DNA of 64,000 bases from Crocinitomix catalasitica ATCC 23190 (GTDB lineage: Bacteria > Bacteroidota > Bacteroidia > Flavobacteriales_D > Crocinitomicaceae). Of this stretch, positions 33,752 through 42,425 are shown piece by piece. Within the stretch, counting starts at the first letter, position 1. The number at the start of each line of letters is the position of its first letter. The notes beneath the pieces are model-generated. The model was not told where the DNA came from. It saw only the letters and a list, made by a program, of their open reading frames with translations, and ran no database searches. Location: contig NZ_JHXV01000011.1 of NCBI RefSeq assembly GCF_000621625.1, positions 82,733 through 146,732 on the forward strand. Direction: 5' to 3'. Made by a program: the position numbers and the translations under genes.

Positions 33752-35527
33752 CTAGTTCTTTAAGAATTGCTTAGGTGTTTGACCAGTTTCTTTTTTAAAA
33801 TAGGTATTAAAAACAGTTTTTGAGTTAAAACCACTGTCATAAGCCATTCCAATTAAAGTTAAATGGGCATTATTTGGGTCTTTAGCCAGCTCTTTAAATT
33901 TCTGAATGCGGTAAGCATTAATAAATTCGTTGAAGCTTTTACCAATATGCTCATTGAGTAACCAAGAAAGTTGGTTGGGGTGAATACCTATTTGATCAGC
34001 TAGTATTCGAAGGGATAAACTTGGGTCTAAATAAGTTTCAGCTGTAGTTATGTGGTCTAATAACTTCACTTTATACTCTTGCGTTGTCGATTCATCTAAT
34101 AAAGCCTTTTTTTGTTTTTTTATGGACGAATTAATTGCTTTAGAGAAAATAATATCATGGTATTTTTTATACCTTTTATCTGACCTGAGGGAGTCGGCAA
34201 TAGGATCGGCATATCGCAACATAAGTAAAGTAGACTTCGATTGCATACTTTTTTCTACCCAATTAAATGCGGTTTCAATATTCCCCATAAAAGCATGTAT
34301 CATAAAAAGAAATGAATCCGCAGCGAATCCATCAGGAGATTGCGCCATCTCTTCTAGTTGACCCATATATCTCGAAATATTTTCTTGATCTTGTATTCCA
34401 GCATAACCCAGTGCTACTGCGCCAATTTTTTCGCCTTCAGGCACTTCAAAATCAATATGGTCAAAGTAAGAAATAACCTCTTCAAAGCGGCCTAGTTTTA
34501 ATAAACATAAACATTTGATTGAATGTGATGGTATGTTTTTAGGATTCACTTCAAGGCATTCATTTAATTGATTTAAAGACTTGGTAAAATCCGATGTCAT
34601 ATAATCAAAATAGGCACTAAAGAATAGGGTTTCTTGTGAAAGGGGGTCAATACCCAAAGCGATATCAAGATGTTCTTTCGCTTTCTCAATATCTCCCGAC
34701 AATACATAGAGAAAGGACAGAAATTGTTGAGATTCGACATAGTTGGGTTTTAATTGTATCGACTTTTTAGCATGCGCTAATGCATCAGTATAATTCGAGT
34801 CCGTGAAAAAAGAACTATTCGTTTTTTGGTAATAAGCCTCAGGATTATTTGGATCAAGTTTTAAAGTCTTTTCCACCAACTCATTCGATTTTTCCCAAGC
34901 CTCCACAAATGACATCATTCCGGTCATGGCCATAAAGCTGTATACATCTGCCAACCCAATCAAAGAATTCACATGATTGGGATCCAGCGCAATTCCTTTT
35001 AAATAGTAATCCTCAGCAATTTTTATATCCTCTGCACTCCATTTATTCTTATGGAATTTTGCCATCAATGAATATTCGTAGGCGTTGATATTGTTGGTTT
35101 GTTTAAAAACCAAATGATCTTCCATTTCGAAATGACCGAAGTTCTCTCGAATCTTATCGGCTATTAATAAACTTACTTCATCCTGAATTTCGAAAATATT
35201 CTCCAGTTTTCGATCCCATGTTTCTGACCAAAAGTGAAAATCATCTTCAGCTTGAATTAATTGAGCAGTAATTCGAATGATATCTCCAGATATTCGAGCA
35301 CTTCCCTCAAGTATTATGCTAACACCTAAGGTGTCAGATATTTTAGAAATTGGAATGTCTTTGTTCTTAAAATAAAAGGATGAGGTTCTTGATGTCACTT
35401 TTAGAGATCCAATTTTTGCCAATGCATTGATGATCTCTTCAGTGATACCGTCACAGAAGTATTCATTTTCATCATTAGAACTCATGTTCTTGAATGGCAA
35501 TACTGCTATGGATAAATCTGAAGTCAA
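33752..35527 (-). CDS. TolB/FlgO-like sensor, TPR and AraC-family regulator
   Basis: The 591-residue cytoplasmic protein begins with the TolB-like domain often found before TPRs in adenylate cyclase-type regulators (SIAVLPFKNMSSNDENEYFCDGITEEI, about 5-130). It continues with TPR helices (about 150-440, for example EAYYQKTNSSFFTDSNYTDAL) and ends in an AraC helix-turn-helix (about 490-590, LADQIGIHPNQLSWLLNEHI and GMAYDSGFNSKTVFNTYFKK). There is no membrane segment or kinase domain, so it probably senses a ligand or protein through the N-terminal parts. It is read in the same direction as the six-gene operon downstream, whose promoter region carries a matching tandem repeat. Confidence 0.88.
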   Translation of the reverse strand: MTSDLSIAVLPFKNMSSNDENEYFCDGITEEIINALAKIGSLKVTSRTSSFYFKNKDIPISKISDTLGVSIILEGSARISGDIIRITAQLIQAEDDFHFWSETWDRKLENIFEIQDEVSLLIADKIRENFGHFEMEDHLVFKQTNNINAYEYSLMAKFHKNKWSAEDIKIAEDYYLKGIALDPNHVNSLIGLADVYSFMAMTGMMSFVEAWEKSNELVEKTLKLDPNNPEAYYQKTNSSFFTDSNYTDALAHAKKSIQLKPNYVESQQFLSFLYVLSGDIEKAKEHLDIALGIDPLSQETLFFSAYFDYMTSDFTKSLNQLNECLEVNPKNIPSHSIKCLCLLKLGRFEEVISYFDHIDFEVPEGEKIGAVALGYAGIQDQENISRYMGQLEEMAQSPDGFAADSFLFMIHAFMGNIETAFNWVEKSMQSKSTLLMLRYADPIADSLRSDKRYKKYHDIIFSKAINSSIKKQKKALLDESTTQEYKVKLLDHITTAETYLDPSLSLRILADQIGIHPNQLSWLLNEHIGKSFNEFINAYRIQKFKELAKDPNNAHLTLIGMAYDSGFNSKTVFNTYFKKETGQTPKQFLKN

Positions 35528-35543
35528 ACTTAAGGTTCTTAAG

Positions 35544-35551
35544 CAAAAATA
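35544..35551 (-). promoter_or_regulatory. -7 promoter element of the TolB/TPR/AraC regulator gene
   Basis: TATTTTTG on the minus strand matches TAnnTTTG, 16 bases before the ATG at 35527. No -33 match was found. Confidence 0.4.
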
Positions 35552-35705
35552 AAACTTAATCGTGAAAATCTGTAGAAAACGTGGGAATACTTAGATATAT
35601 TTTGGCAATGGAAACGAGGGATATTCTAAATAGCTACAACTTTCATAGTGTCAGCGAAATGTAAATCTATCCCTTCATTAAGGGGGGTGACTTGTTGTAA
35701 AATTT

Positions 35706-37637
35706 CTAATTCAAAAACAAGGCTAAGCCCATACCAACAGAAAACAAATTATTGTACATGGTTTGATTTCTTCCAATTGACCGTTCAGCATAGAGGGTGA
35801 ACTTCAAGTTTTCTATATAATAATCTATCCCAAAACGGAGTTCAAAATAACTTCTAGAAGTAATTGTATTAAATAGGTAAGGTGAATAATCCGTATAATA
35901 GTCTTCTGTTTCCGCTTCATTGCGGTATTTATAATTGTAATAATCTACTTTCGTAAATACTCCCTTATCCGTATCTTCTTCAGAAGTAACATGGCCTTTC
36001 CATTCGCTTGCTTCGCTATTTTTAGGATCATTTTTGCCATCTACTTGTCCTGTGTTGTAATCATGAAAATCTTGCAATAATTCGCTGTCGTTAATTCCGC
36101 CCGATTCAGTAATGAATTTACCGTTAAACCATAAATTATAATTTATTCCTACATGAATTCCTAAGCGACTAATATTGTTAATTTGCATTTGGGTATATGC
36201 ATTGAGGCCCAAAGATAATTCGTGGAAATTCTCTTGATAAACTACCTTCTTTGTTTGAATGGTTGTTTCTTCATTGATCGTTTCTGCTATAGTTTCATAT
36301 CCTCGAATACCATAGGTATGGTTTTGATAACCAGCGTTCAGATCTATTGAAAACAATTCATGTGGATTTACCCTTAGAAATGCACTTAATTTTGGAGACT
36401 TTACAATTGAATTGATATTTCCCCAATCCAAAAACACGGTTGTTACCAAATCCACAGTCTGCAATTCATCATCTATTACACGTTGTTCATCATCTATTTT
36501 TTCAAGGTATAAATAATCTAATACATCCTTCGATTCGTCAAACAATATGCCCGCTAAATAATTATCTTCCTTCTGAATCAAACTATCACTATATTTTGAA
36601 ATGTCATCCTTATCGTCCAATTCAAAATCATCAATTGCCGACCAACCAGAATTGTGCAAATTGGGAAAATTAATTGCCACTCCAAATTGGAACAGTTTTG
36701 GTTTTTGTCGATATCTACCAATTACTAGAGGATCTAGGACATTCTTTTTATCCGGACTAATAGATTGATTAAAGTTTTGGTTAAATAAAGTGTAATTTAA
36801 GCTTACGCCAGCAGACGCTATATTTTTGATGAGTTGCGATTTATTTGTATTTGTTTGCGTACTTTGATAACCTCCATAGATATTATCGTTAAGCGCATTA
36901 TGTTTACCAAAAACGGGATTGGGAAAAAATGAAAAATCTAGTCCAATCCTGATGTTTTGTTTTTCTATACCCAAGTTAAAAAATGGGGCAAAAAGCATAG
37001 CATTAAGTTTTGGCATTGCTTCCAGAATATGATGAGTATAGGCTACTTTTTTATTTTCGTATAAAAGCCCTTGATAAGATTCAAGCGTACTGCGTGTATA
37101 GAAATCAAATCCTGCACCATAATAAAAAGTAATAGCTCCCCTTTTATTTAAAGCAGAACCAAAGGAGAAGGTTAGTCTATTGTATTGAACTCTTTCAAAG
37201 CTTTCAAAGTCATACGATTTTTCTTTCAGTATATCTTCCCTATATGCGTCCTCGATATCATCTAAATCACCTGCAGGGGGATTATCGTTCAATTTTTCTT
37301 GTACAGCTGTTTCAACAGCATAGTTAGTAGGTGTTGTCGAACCAGTAATACCTAATCGCCATGTTTCGTAACCATAATTTAATTGAATCCAATAATTTTT
37401 TTTTGCAGTATATCTGATGTAAATCGGAAAACTTAGACCATTTGTTAATTTTACACTGTTTTGATCAGTATGCATTACCAAGGTATCAGTATTGGTGGTG
37501 AGAATATAAAAGTTAAAAGCCTCATTATTTTCTACCCAATGATTGCTAGCTCTACCACCTACACCTAAGCTTAAGTTCTGTCCAATCGCTATACTGGACA
37601 AACAAACCAATACTGATAAGGTTAATCGTCTTACCAT
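35706..37637 (-). CDS. Exported outer-membrane-like protein paired with the caspase gene
   Basis: The 643-residue protein has a signal peptide (LTLSVLVCLSSIAIGQ) and many aromatic beta-strands throughout (YYGAGFDFYTRSTL, SYFELRFGIDYYIENLKFTLYAE), ending SVGMGLALFLN with a terminal hydrophobic strand. A central part is acidic and Asp-rich. It is most likely an outer-membrane barrel or surface protein. Its first codons overlap the end of the WD40-caspase gene by 7 bases, so the two are co-translated and probably work together. No family is recognised. Confidence 0.7.
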   Translation of the reverse strand: MVRRLTLSVLVCLSSIAIGQNLSLGVGGRASNHWVENNEAFNFYILTTNTDTLVMHTDQNSVKLTNGLSFPIYIRYTAKKNYWIQLNYGYETWRLGITGSTTPTNYAVETAVQEKLNDNPPAGDLDDIEDAYREDILKEKSYDFESFERVQYNRLTFSFGSALNKRGAITFYYGAGFDFYTRSTLESYQGLLYENKKVAYTHHILEAMPKLNAMLFAPFFNLGIEKQNIRIGLDFSFFPNPVFGKHNALNDNIYGGYQSTQTNTNKSQLIKNIASAGVSLNYTLFNQNFNQSISPDKKNVLDPLVIGRYRQKPKLFQFGVAINFPNLHNSGWSAIDDFELDDKDDISKYSDSLIQKEDNYLAGILFDESKDVLDYLYLEKIDDEQRVIDDELQTVDLVTTVFLDWGNINSIVKSPKLSAFLRVNPHELFSIDLNAGYQNHTYGIRGYETIAETINEETTIQTKKVVYQENFHELSLGLNAYTQMQINNISRLGIHVGINYNLWFNGKFITESGGINDSELLQDFHDYNTGQVDGKNDPKNSEASEWKGHVTSEEDTDKGVFTKVDYYNYKYRNEAETEDYYTDYSPYLFNTITSRSYFELRFGIDYYIENLKFTLYAERSIGRNQTMYNNLFSVGMGLALFLN

Positions 37638-40558
37638 AAAACAAAATTATTTTTTATATTTTCTTTCCTCAATATAGGATTTTGATTGCCATCTGACAAC
37701 GCAGAAACTGTCTCACGTAAATATACCTGTAATTCCATGACACGAATTTGTTTGTCGTCATTAAGGTCCGCTTCTGTTTTTAGTAGAGCGTTTTTAAGCA
37801 CATAAGTAAACAGCCCGTTGCCCCATTTATCACCTTCCAAGGCGTATTCAATACCTGAGGAGGAAGATAAAATATTGGTTCCCTTGCTCACCCTTAAGTC
37901 GGCAAATAATAATTTCGATAATTCAAAAATACCCATATCACCATATCCATCAATAGCCGCGGCTTGTGTACTTCTGAACTGTATTTCGTCCTGTCTTTCA
38001 ATCCTATTTGTATCCACCTTAATACTGGTTTTGTCAATTTCTCCACTAAAGCAAGCATCAATCATCATCAACTTATTTCGACACTCCATTTTTTCAAAAA
38101 GTTGTTCTAATTCATCAAATGGCAAACCTAAGTCATTCGGTGCATTAAAATCCATGTTATGGGTCGCCAAATAATAATTAAATTCCTCATCTAAAACGCC
38201 ATGACCAGCATAATAAAATAAGATGACATCATTGATAGTAGCTTGATGTAAAAAATTAGCGATTGATGATTTTTTGTCTAGCGTAAAATCAGCATTATAC
38301 AACTCCATGCTAAAAACTCGGTCATAAGGTTTTCCTTTTGATAAGAGTGAGGCAATTTCTTGGGCATCCTTTTGCGCAAACTTGAGGTTAAAGTCGGGGT
38401 TCAAATATTCACTGACACCTATGGAGAGTATGTAAAGGTTAGGCTTATCAAAATTTTTCTCACAAGTTATAATTTTCTTTTTTCGTAGGGAGCGTATACC
38501 CTTATCGTTGACACAATAAAACTCTATTTGATTAATTCCTGCACTTAAGATTAGATTTAATTCTGTTTTGTAATTGGAACGAGGATGTTTTAAAGTGAAC
38601 TGTTTTTCAATACCATTAATCAAATAAGAGTAGGCAATTATATCACCATCTGCATCTCTCATTGAAAGCGAAAAATTAATGGAGTCTTTTTTAGTGCTAT
38701 AATCTCCATTATAGTCCACTAGCATTTCTGGTAATTTATCTGAAACATTAAGTTCGTTCACTAAAACACCTAATTTATCTAGCCTTTTTAAATAGGCTTT
38801 TTTATGATCTGAAATTTCTGTACTATCAAAAAAGTGTAAGTCTTCCATTACTTCATTGGGACGATTATAATATAAATCGTACTGTTCGTAACCATAAAGT
38901 TTTCCATTATTTACAAAGCCAATATTCTCTAATATTTCCTTAGATGCAAAATAAAAATTATCCTTATTTAAATAGAAAAAGCTGTACTGACCGGCAAGAT
39001 ATAAAACAGCTACATATTCTCCCAATTTATCCCAAAATCGAATACTGCCATCCTGCGAAAAAGAAAGAATAATTTCATAATTGGATAAATATCTTAAACC
39101 AGTAATTGGTGCACTATGCTTGGTAGGATATTTTAATTTGTTTTGATCGTTCATAAATGAGTACTCATTTGAATCTAGCGAATACGATTCACCATGGAAA
39201 TGGTACTTTGTATGTTGGTCATGATAATCTTCAAACACAAAAGCTTTTTGTTCCTTAAAATTTTTATTTACTAGTCCGTTTAACGCAGGATCTCTTATTT
39301 TTTGAGACAGTGTTATTTCATTCTTGCTTAAATTCCAAATACCCTTCATCTTTTCAGCCTTTTTTAATAAACTTGACTTAATGTGATGTCGATTTGTTTT
39401 TAATACGGTAAAGTATACAGTTTCTACCTCCATACTGTCAATGGATAGAATGCTATAATTCTCCCCGTTTTGCTCTTGAATTTCATCTAATTTTATAGAA
39501 TTACTTTTAAGTTGATTATTCGGAAAATTCATGTAACGAATTACCCCATCTGAGTATCCAATAATTACCTCGTCATCAAAAACCTGAAGGTCTAAAATAC
39601 TGGCGGCTCCTCCTTTTAAAATATTGTTGAGTTTATAATTTTCGGTGTCGTATAAATATATTACACCTTTAGTGTTTGCTAAGGCTAGCCATTTGCTGTC
39701 ATCGCTATAGTTTAAAGCTGAAATAGCTATACCATTCATACCAATACTGGTACGGATTTTATTGGTTTTTACTTCTAACACATTGGTAAATCCAAAAGCA
39801 GTTCCTATGGCTATAGTGCCTTTCTTTGCAGCCATATCCGTCACATAATTCAAATCATCATTAAGGTTGAATATATGCTTCTTAGCGTTCGCGTGATTGT
39901 AATAAATTAAAGCCCCTTTTGTAGTTGCCATTAGCAATAAGTCGTCACTATAAATAGCTTTATGAATGTTACCCACAAAATAATGATGAAACAGAAGCGG
40001 TTCAATAATATTGATTGTGACCGCATAATTATCTTTCGGTCCTGTAACGACGACTTCATTATTCGATTTTCGATAATCTACACTATTAAACAAACCTTTT
40101 GATTTGTAATTTGTTGAAGTTAAACGATTGTTAAGTAGGTCGTAAAAATGAACATTTCGCCCAACCACACACAGTCTATGACTGTCAATTACTGCGAAAG
40201 CTTGAATAGAATCGGAATTGATGATTAACTGATTTATTGGACTCAAATTGGGTAGGGACCACATTTTTAAGTCGTTGTGTGTTCCTAGACTAATCAAAAC
40301 CGAATCGTTCAAAAAGCCAATTTCCTTCAGTCCGTTTTTATGAGCCAAAACTTCAGTTCGTTGTAAACCCAAATGAATGTCCCACACGACAATTTTTCCG
40401 TCATCGGCGCAACTAATTAAATGTTGATTATCGGGATGAAATAAGAGTTCTTTAACCTTTGAATAGTGTCCGGTTTGAAAATTAGGGGCAGATTGTTGAC
40501 TTTGCAATAAACATGGCAAACAACTAAAAAAGAATATAAATAACCAGTGAAATCTCAT
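37631..40558 (-). CDS. WD40-repeat caspase-family (C14-like) protease
   Basis: The 975-residue product has a signal peptide (FHWLFIFFFSCLPCLLQSQ) followed by WD40-like propeller repeats (about 25-350 and 480-530: HPDNQHLISCADDGKIVVWD, FSQDGSIRFWDK). The C-terminal caspase-like domain (about 700-975) has the catalytic His in FYYAGHG near residue 782 and the catalytic Cys in MMIDACFSGE near 834. Caspase-fold peptidases in bacteria cleave after basic or acidic residues and can act in regulated proteolysis or cell death. The signal peptide puts this one outside the cytoplasm, possibly acting on the surface protein encoded by the overlapping next gene. Confidence 0.88.
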   Translation of the reverse strand: MRFHWLFIFFFSCLPCLLQSQQSAPNFQTGHYSKVKELLFHPDNQHLISCADDGKIVVWDIHLGLQRTEVLAHKNGLKEIGFLNDSVLISLGTHNDLKMWSLPNLSPINQLIINSDSIQAFAVIDSHRLCVVGRNVHFYDLLNNRLTSTNYKSKGLFNSVDYRKSNNEVVVTGPKDNYAVTINIIEPLLFHHYFVGNIHKAIYSDDLLLMATTKGALIYYNHANAKKHIFNLNDDLNYVTDMAAKKGTIAIGTAFGFTNVLEVKTNKIRTSIGMNGIAISALNYSDDSKWLALANTKGVIYLYDTENYKLNNILKGGAASILDLQVFDDEVIIGYSDGVIRYMNFPNNQLKSNSIKLDEIQEQNGENYSILSIDSMEVETVYFTVLKTNRHHIKSSLLKKAEKMKGIWNLSKNEITLSQKIRDPALNGLVNKNFKEQKAFVFEDYHDQHTKYHFHGESYSLDSNEYSFMNDQNKLKYPTKHSAPITGLRYLSNYEIILSFSQDGSIRFWDKLGEYVAVLYLAGQYSFFYLNKDNFYFASKEILENIGFVNNGKLYGYEQYDLYYNRPNEVMEDLHFFDSTEISDHKKAYLKRLDKLGVLVNELNVSDKLPEMLVDYNGDYSTKKDSINFSLSMRDADGDIIAYSYLINGIEKQFTLKHPRSNYKTELNLILSAGINQIEFYCVNDKGIRSLRKKKIITCEKNFDKPNLYILSIGVSEYLNPDFNLKFAQKDAQEIASLLSKGKPYDRVFSMELYNADFTLDKKSSIANFLHQATINDVILFYYAGHGVLDEEFNYYLATHNMDFNAPNDLGLPFDELEQLFEKMECRNKLMMIDACFSGEIDKTSIKVDTNRIERQDEIQFRSTQAAAIDGYGDMGIFELSKLLFADLRVSKGTNILSSSSGIEYALEGDKWGNGLFTYVLKNALLKTEADLNDDKQIRVMELQVYLRETVSALSDGNQNPILRKENIKNNFVLW

Positions 40559-40697
40559 TTAGGTTTAAGTTGCCCAATTATTAACATAAATACGAAGCTA
40601 ATTCAAAAGTACGCATAATTATTAAGGGGTATTTAACAAATGACTAGCGCTAAAGTGTAGGCTTAGTCTGGGAGATTTGTTAGGTTTTTTTGGGTGC

Positions 40698-40780
40698 GCA
40701 TCGAGCTGACGCCGCATGCTCTATTGAAAGGACTAGTACCGGGATTAACTTTCACTACCTCATTTCATTCGGAAGTTCAA
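40698..40780 (+). repeat. Intergenic repeat unit, copy A
   Basis: This is one of two copies of a unit about 80 bases long. The best conserved part (40738-40780) starts ACCGGGATTAACTTTCACT and matches copy B (40923-40965) at 40 of 43 positions. The first half shares CGCATCGAGCTG...GCTCTATT with copy B more loosely. No ORF is present; the rest of 40559-41072 shows nothing else except small hairpins. Confidence 0.7.
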
Positions 40781-40884
40781 TTCTAGTACTTTTTGAGAGC
40801 CTGCAAGAAAATATTTAGGAGTAAAGTTTTGTTAATTCTTAAGTTCTGTCAGCTAAACTGCGAACTGGATTTTTAATAGTGTTT

Positions 40885-40965
40885 CGCAACGAGCTGCTTC
40901 GTTGCTCTATTTTTCTAATTGACACCGGGATTAACTTTCACTTCCTCATTGCATTCGGATGTTCA
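40885..40965 (+). repeat. Intergenic repeat unit, copy B
   Basis: This is the second copy of the unit at 40698-40780. It begins with a hairpin (GCAACGA/TCGTTGC) and contains the conserved 43-base part at 40923-40965. The two copies are direct and 187 bases apart. They are probably members of a dispersed non-coding family of this genome. Confidence 0.7.
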
Positions 40966-41072
40966 AGTTGATCCCTGATGGACTACCAGCAAAGCATAGA
41001 AACCAATCCTTCTTGCAGAAGGCTTTTGGTTTTTTTGTTGTTCTCAATCTGAAGCAAGCTTCGATTGATGCC

Positions 41073-41104
41073 AACAAAAAAACCAAGCGATGCTCGCTTG
41101 GTTT
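41073..41104 (-). terminator. Rho-independent terminator of tRNA-Ser
   Basis: On the minus strand a perfect 10-base stem (AACCAAGCGA with TCGCTTGGTT, 3-base loop) is followed by a run of T. It lies 9 bases after the 3' end of the tRNA. Confidence 0.8.
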
Positions 41105-41112
41105 CCTTTTTG

Positions 41113-41197
41113 CGGAAAGAGGGGGATTCGAACCCCCGTTACGTTACCGTAAACACGCTTTCCAAGCGTGCGCGTTCAGCCACTCTGCCACCTTTCC
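41113..41197 (-). tRNA. tRNA-Ser (anticodon GGA)
   Basis: The 85-base gene folds as a class II tRNA. The acceptor arm is GGAAAGG paired with TCTTTCC plus a G discriminator. The anticodon stem is CACGC/GCGTG around the loop TTGGAAA (anticodon GGA). The long variable arm is TTACG/CGTAA, and the T-arm is GGGGG TTCGAAT CCCCC. The CCA end is not encoded. A terminator follows, and a partial copy of the same tRNA lies just upstream. Confidence 0.95.
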
Positions 41198-41203
41198 AAT
41201 TCT

Positions 41204-41258
41204 AATTTGTACGCTTTCCAAGCGTGCGTGTTTCTCGGCTCACCCGAGACCACCTCCC
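41204..41258 (-). other. tRNA-Ser look-alike: partial copy with D-arm replaced by a hairpin
   Basis: Read on the minus strand, this begins with GGGAGGTGG, close to the tRNA-Ser 5' end. It then has a 17-base hairpin (TCTCGG/CCGAGA stem, 41233-41249) where the D-arm should be, and rejoins tRNA-Ser sequence through the intact anticodon arm (AACACGCACGCTTGGAAAGC). The variable arm, T-arm and acceptor 3' strand are missing. It ends 7 bases before the true tRNA and lies in the same transcript downstream of the shared promoter. Confidence 0.7.
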
Positions 41259-41273
41259 GATCACTATCGATTA

Positions 41274-41303
41274 TTATAAATCAAGTGTAGTCGTGATTTA
41301 TAA
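41274..41303 (-). other. 10-bp hairpin in the tRNA-Ser leader
   Basis: TTATAAATCA and TGATTTATAA form a perfect 10-base stem around a 10-base loop. It lies between the promoter and the tRNA look-alike, so it would be in the 5' leader of the tRNA-Ser transcript. A processing signal is one possibility. Confidence 0.5.
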
Positions 41304-41311
41304 CCGGAGTG

Positions 41312-41319
41312 CAAATTTA
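41312..41319 (-). promoter_or_regulatory. -7 promoter element of tRNA-Ser
   Basis: TAAATTTG on the minus strand is followed by CACTCC. The 14-base block TA(A/T)(A/C)TTTGCACTCC is shared with the tRNA-Leu promoter at 47140-47153. The -33 region is not clear. Confidence 0.55.
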
Positions 41320-41385
41320 GACATTTTAATAGTTTAAATCATCGTTTTAATTTTTGTACACTATATTTATTCGATCGAATCAAGT

Positions 41386-42402
41386 ATAAGTCATAAAAGA
41401 ATTAGCGAATTAGACGCTTTTAGAGGAATAGCAGCGTTGATGGTTGTGTTTTTTCACGCTACAATGTTCCGTCCATTTTCTGAGTTTGGTTTTTTTCTAG
41501 GTCGAGCAGGAGTGGATTTTTTCTTTATGATTAGTGGTTTTGTTATTTTGTTGAGTGCTGAAAAAAAAGCATCCCCAAAGCGATTTGTTATTTCACGATT
41601 TATTAGGATCTATCCTATTTATTGGGTGATTGCAACTTTCACTTTTTTGTCCTATTTGATCCTCAATTATTTTAATACCCCTGCTCCTTATGTCGAATTA
41701 CCGTTCTATGATTATGTGGTGAATTTAACCATGATTCAGTATTTTTTTAATGTTCCAAATATTGATGGGTCTTATTGGACACTGATTATTGAATTACTGT
41801 TCTATGTGTTTATTTATATTTTACTACGATTAAAAGTATTGAAAAAAATTGTCTTAATTGGGGCTGTTTTTTGTGCAGTTTCGTTTGTTTTATTTTGGCT
41901 CATTTCAAACGAAATGATTCCAGATTTTACGAAATTGTTCCCTTTACTATATCATTTCCCATTATTCTATGTTGGCTTATTGTTTTATAAAATATTCCTC
42001 AACAATAAACTGTATTTAAAATATTTGCCTCTGATATTACTTTGCCTGGCTTTGCAGGTTTATTTGCACAATTATAGTAACGCGACATTGTTTATGTCGG
42101 TTGAATGGTACGCATTTATGCTTGCTATGGGGTTCGTTATTTTCACCCTTTTTGTATTTGGTAAAATGGGCTGGATAACGAATAAAGTCACGCTTTTTTT
42201 TGGTGACATTTCATATACCCTTTATTTGGTGCATCAACCTTTAACTTATGGTTTTCTAATTCCCCTTATGGTGGATGAACTTGGTTTTAACTTTTGGGTG
42301 GTAACTTTATGCGTTTCAACACCAATAGCAATAGGTTTTGCAACCATTTTTACCTATAAAGTTGATAATCCGTTAAGGAAGTATTTGCTCAAGAAAATGT
42401 AA
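41386..42402 (+). CDS. Acyltransferase 3 family membrane protein without a canonical start codon
   Basis: The frame encodes a typical OafA/YrhL-type O-acyltransferase of about 338 residues with ten or so membrane segments. The N-terminal signature RISELDAFRGIAALMVVFFHA carries the catalytic His, and DGSYWTLIIELLFYV and LYLVHQPLTYGF follow. The frame is open from 41338, yet no in-frame ATG, GTG or TTG precedes the conserved RISELDAFRG. The first such codon (TTG, 41437) would remove half of the first membrane helix. I place the start at an ATA (41386) by homology of spacing; ATT or ATC codons upstream are alternatives. It may be a rare start or a mutated one. The enzyme would acylate an envelope carbohydrate. 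Confidence 0.75.
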   Translation: MSHKRISELDAFRGIAALMVVFFHATMFRPFSEFGFFLGRAGVDFFFMISGFVILLSAEKKASPKRFVISRFIRIYPIYWVIATFTFLSYLILNYFNTPAPYVELPFYDYVVNLTMIQYFFNVPNIDGSYWTLIIELLFYVFIYILLRLKVLKKIVLIGAVFCAVSFVLFWLISNEMIPDFTKLFPLLYHFPLFYVGLLFYKIFLNNKLYLKYLPLILLCLALQVYLHNYSNATLFMSVEWYAFMLAMGFVIFTLFVFGKMGWITNKVTLFFGDISYTLYLVHQPLTYGFLIPLMVDELGFNFWVVTLCVSTPIAIGFATIFTYKVDNPLRKYLLKKM

Positions 42403-42425
42403 TCGTATTTTAAAAAGAGATAATC

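Noticed and set aside
40959..41279. A 106-codon plus-strand frame
   Set aside because: It runs through tRNA-Ser, its terminator and the tRNA look-alike; the protein has no plausible composition.
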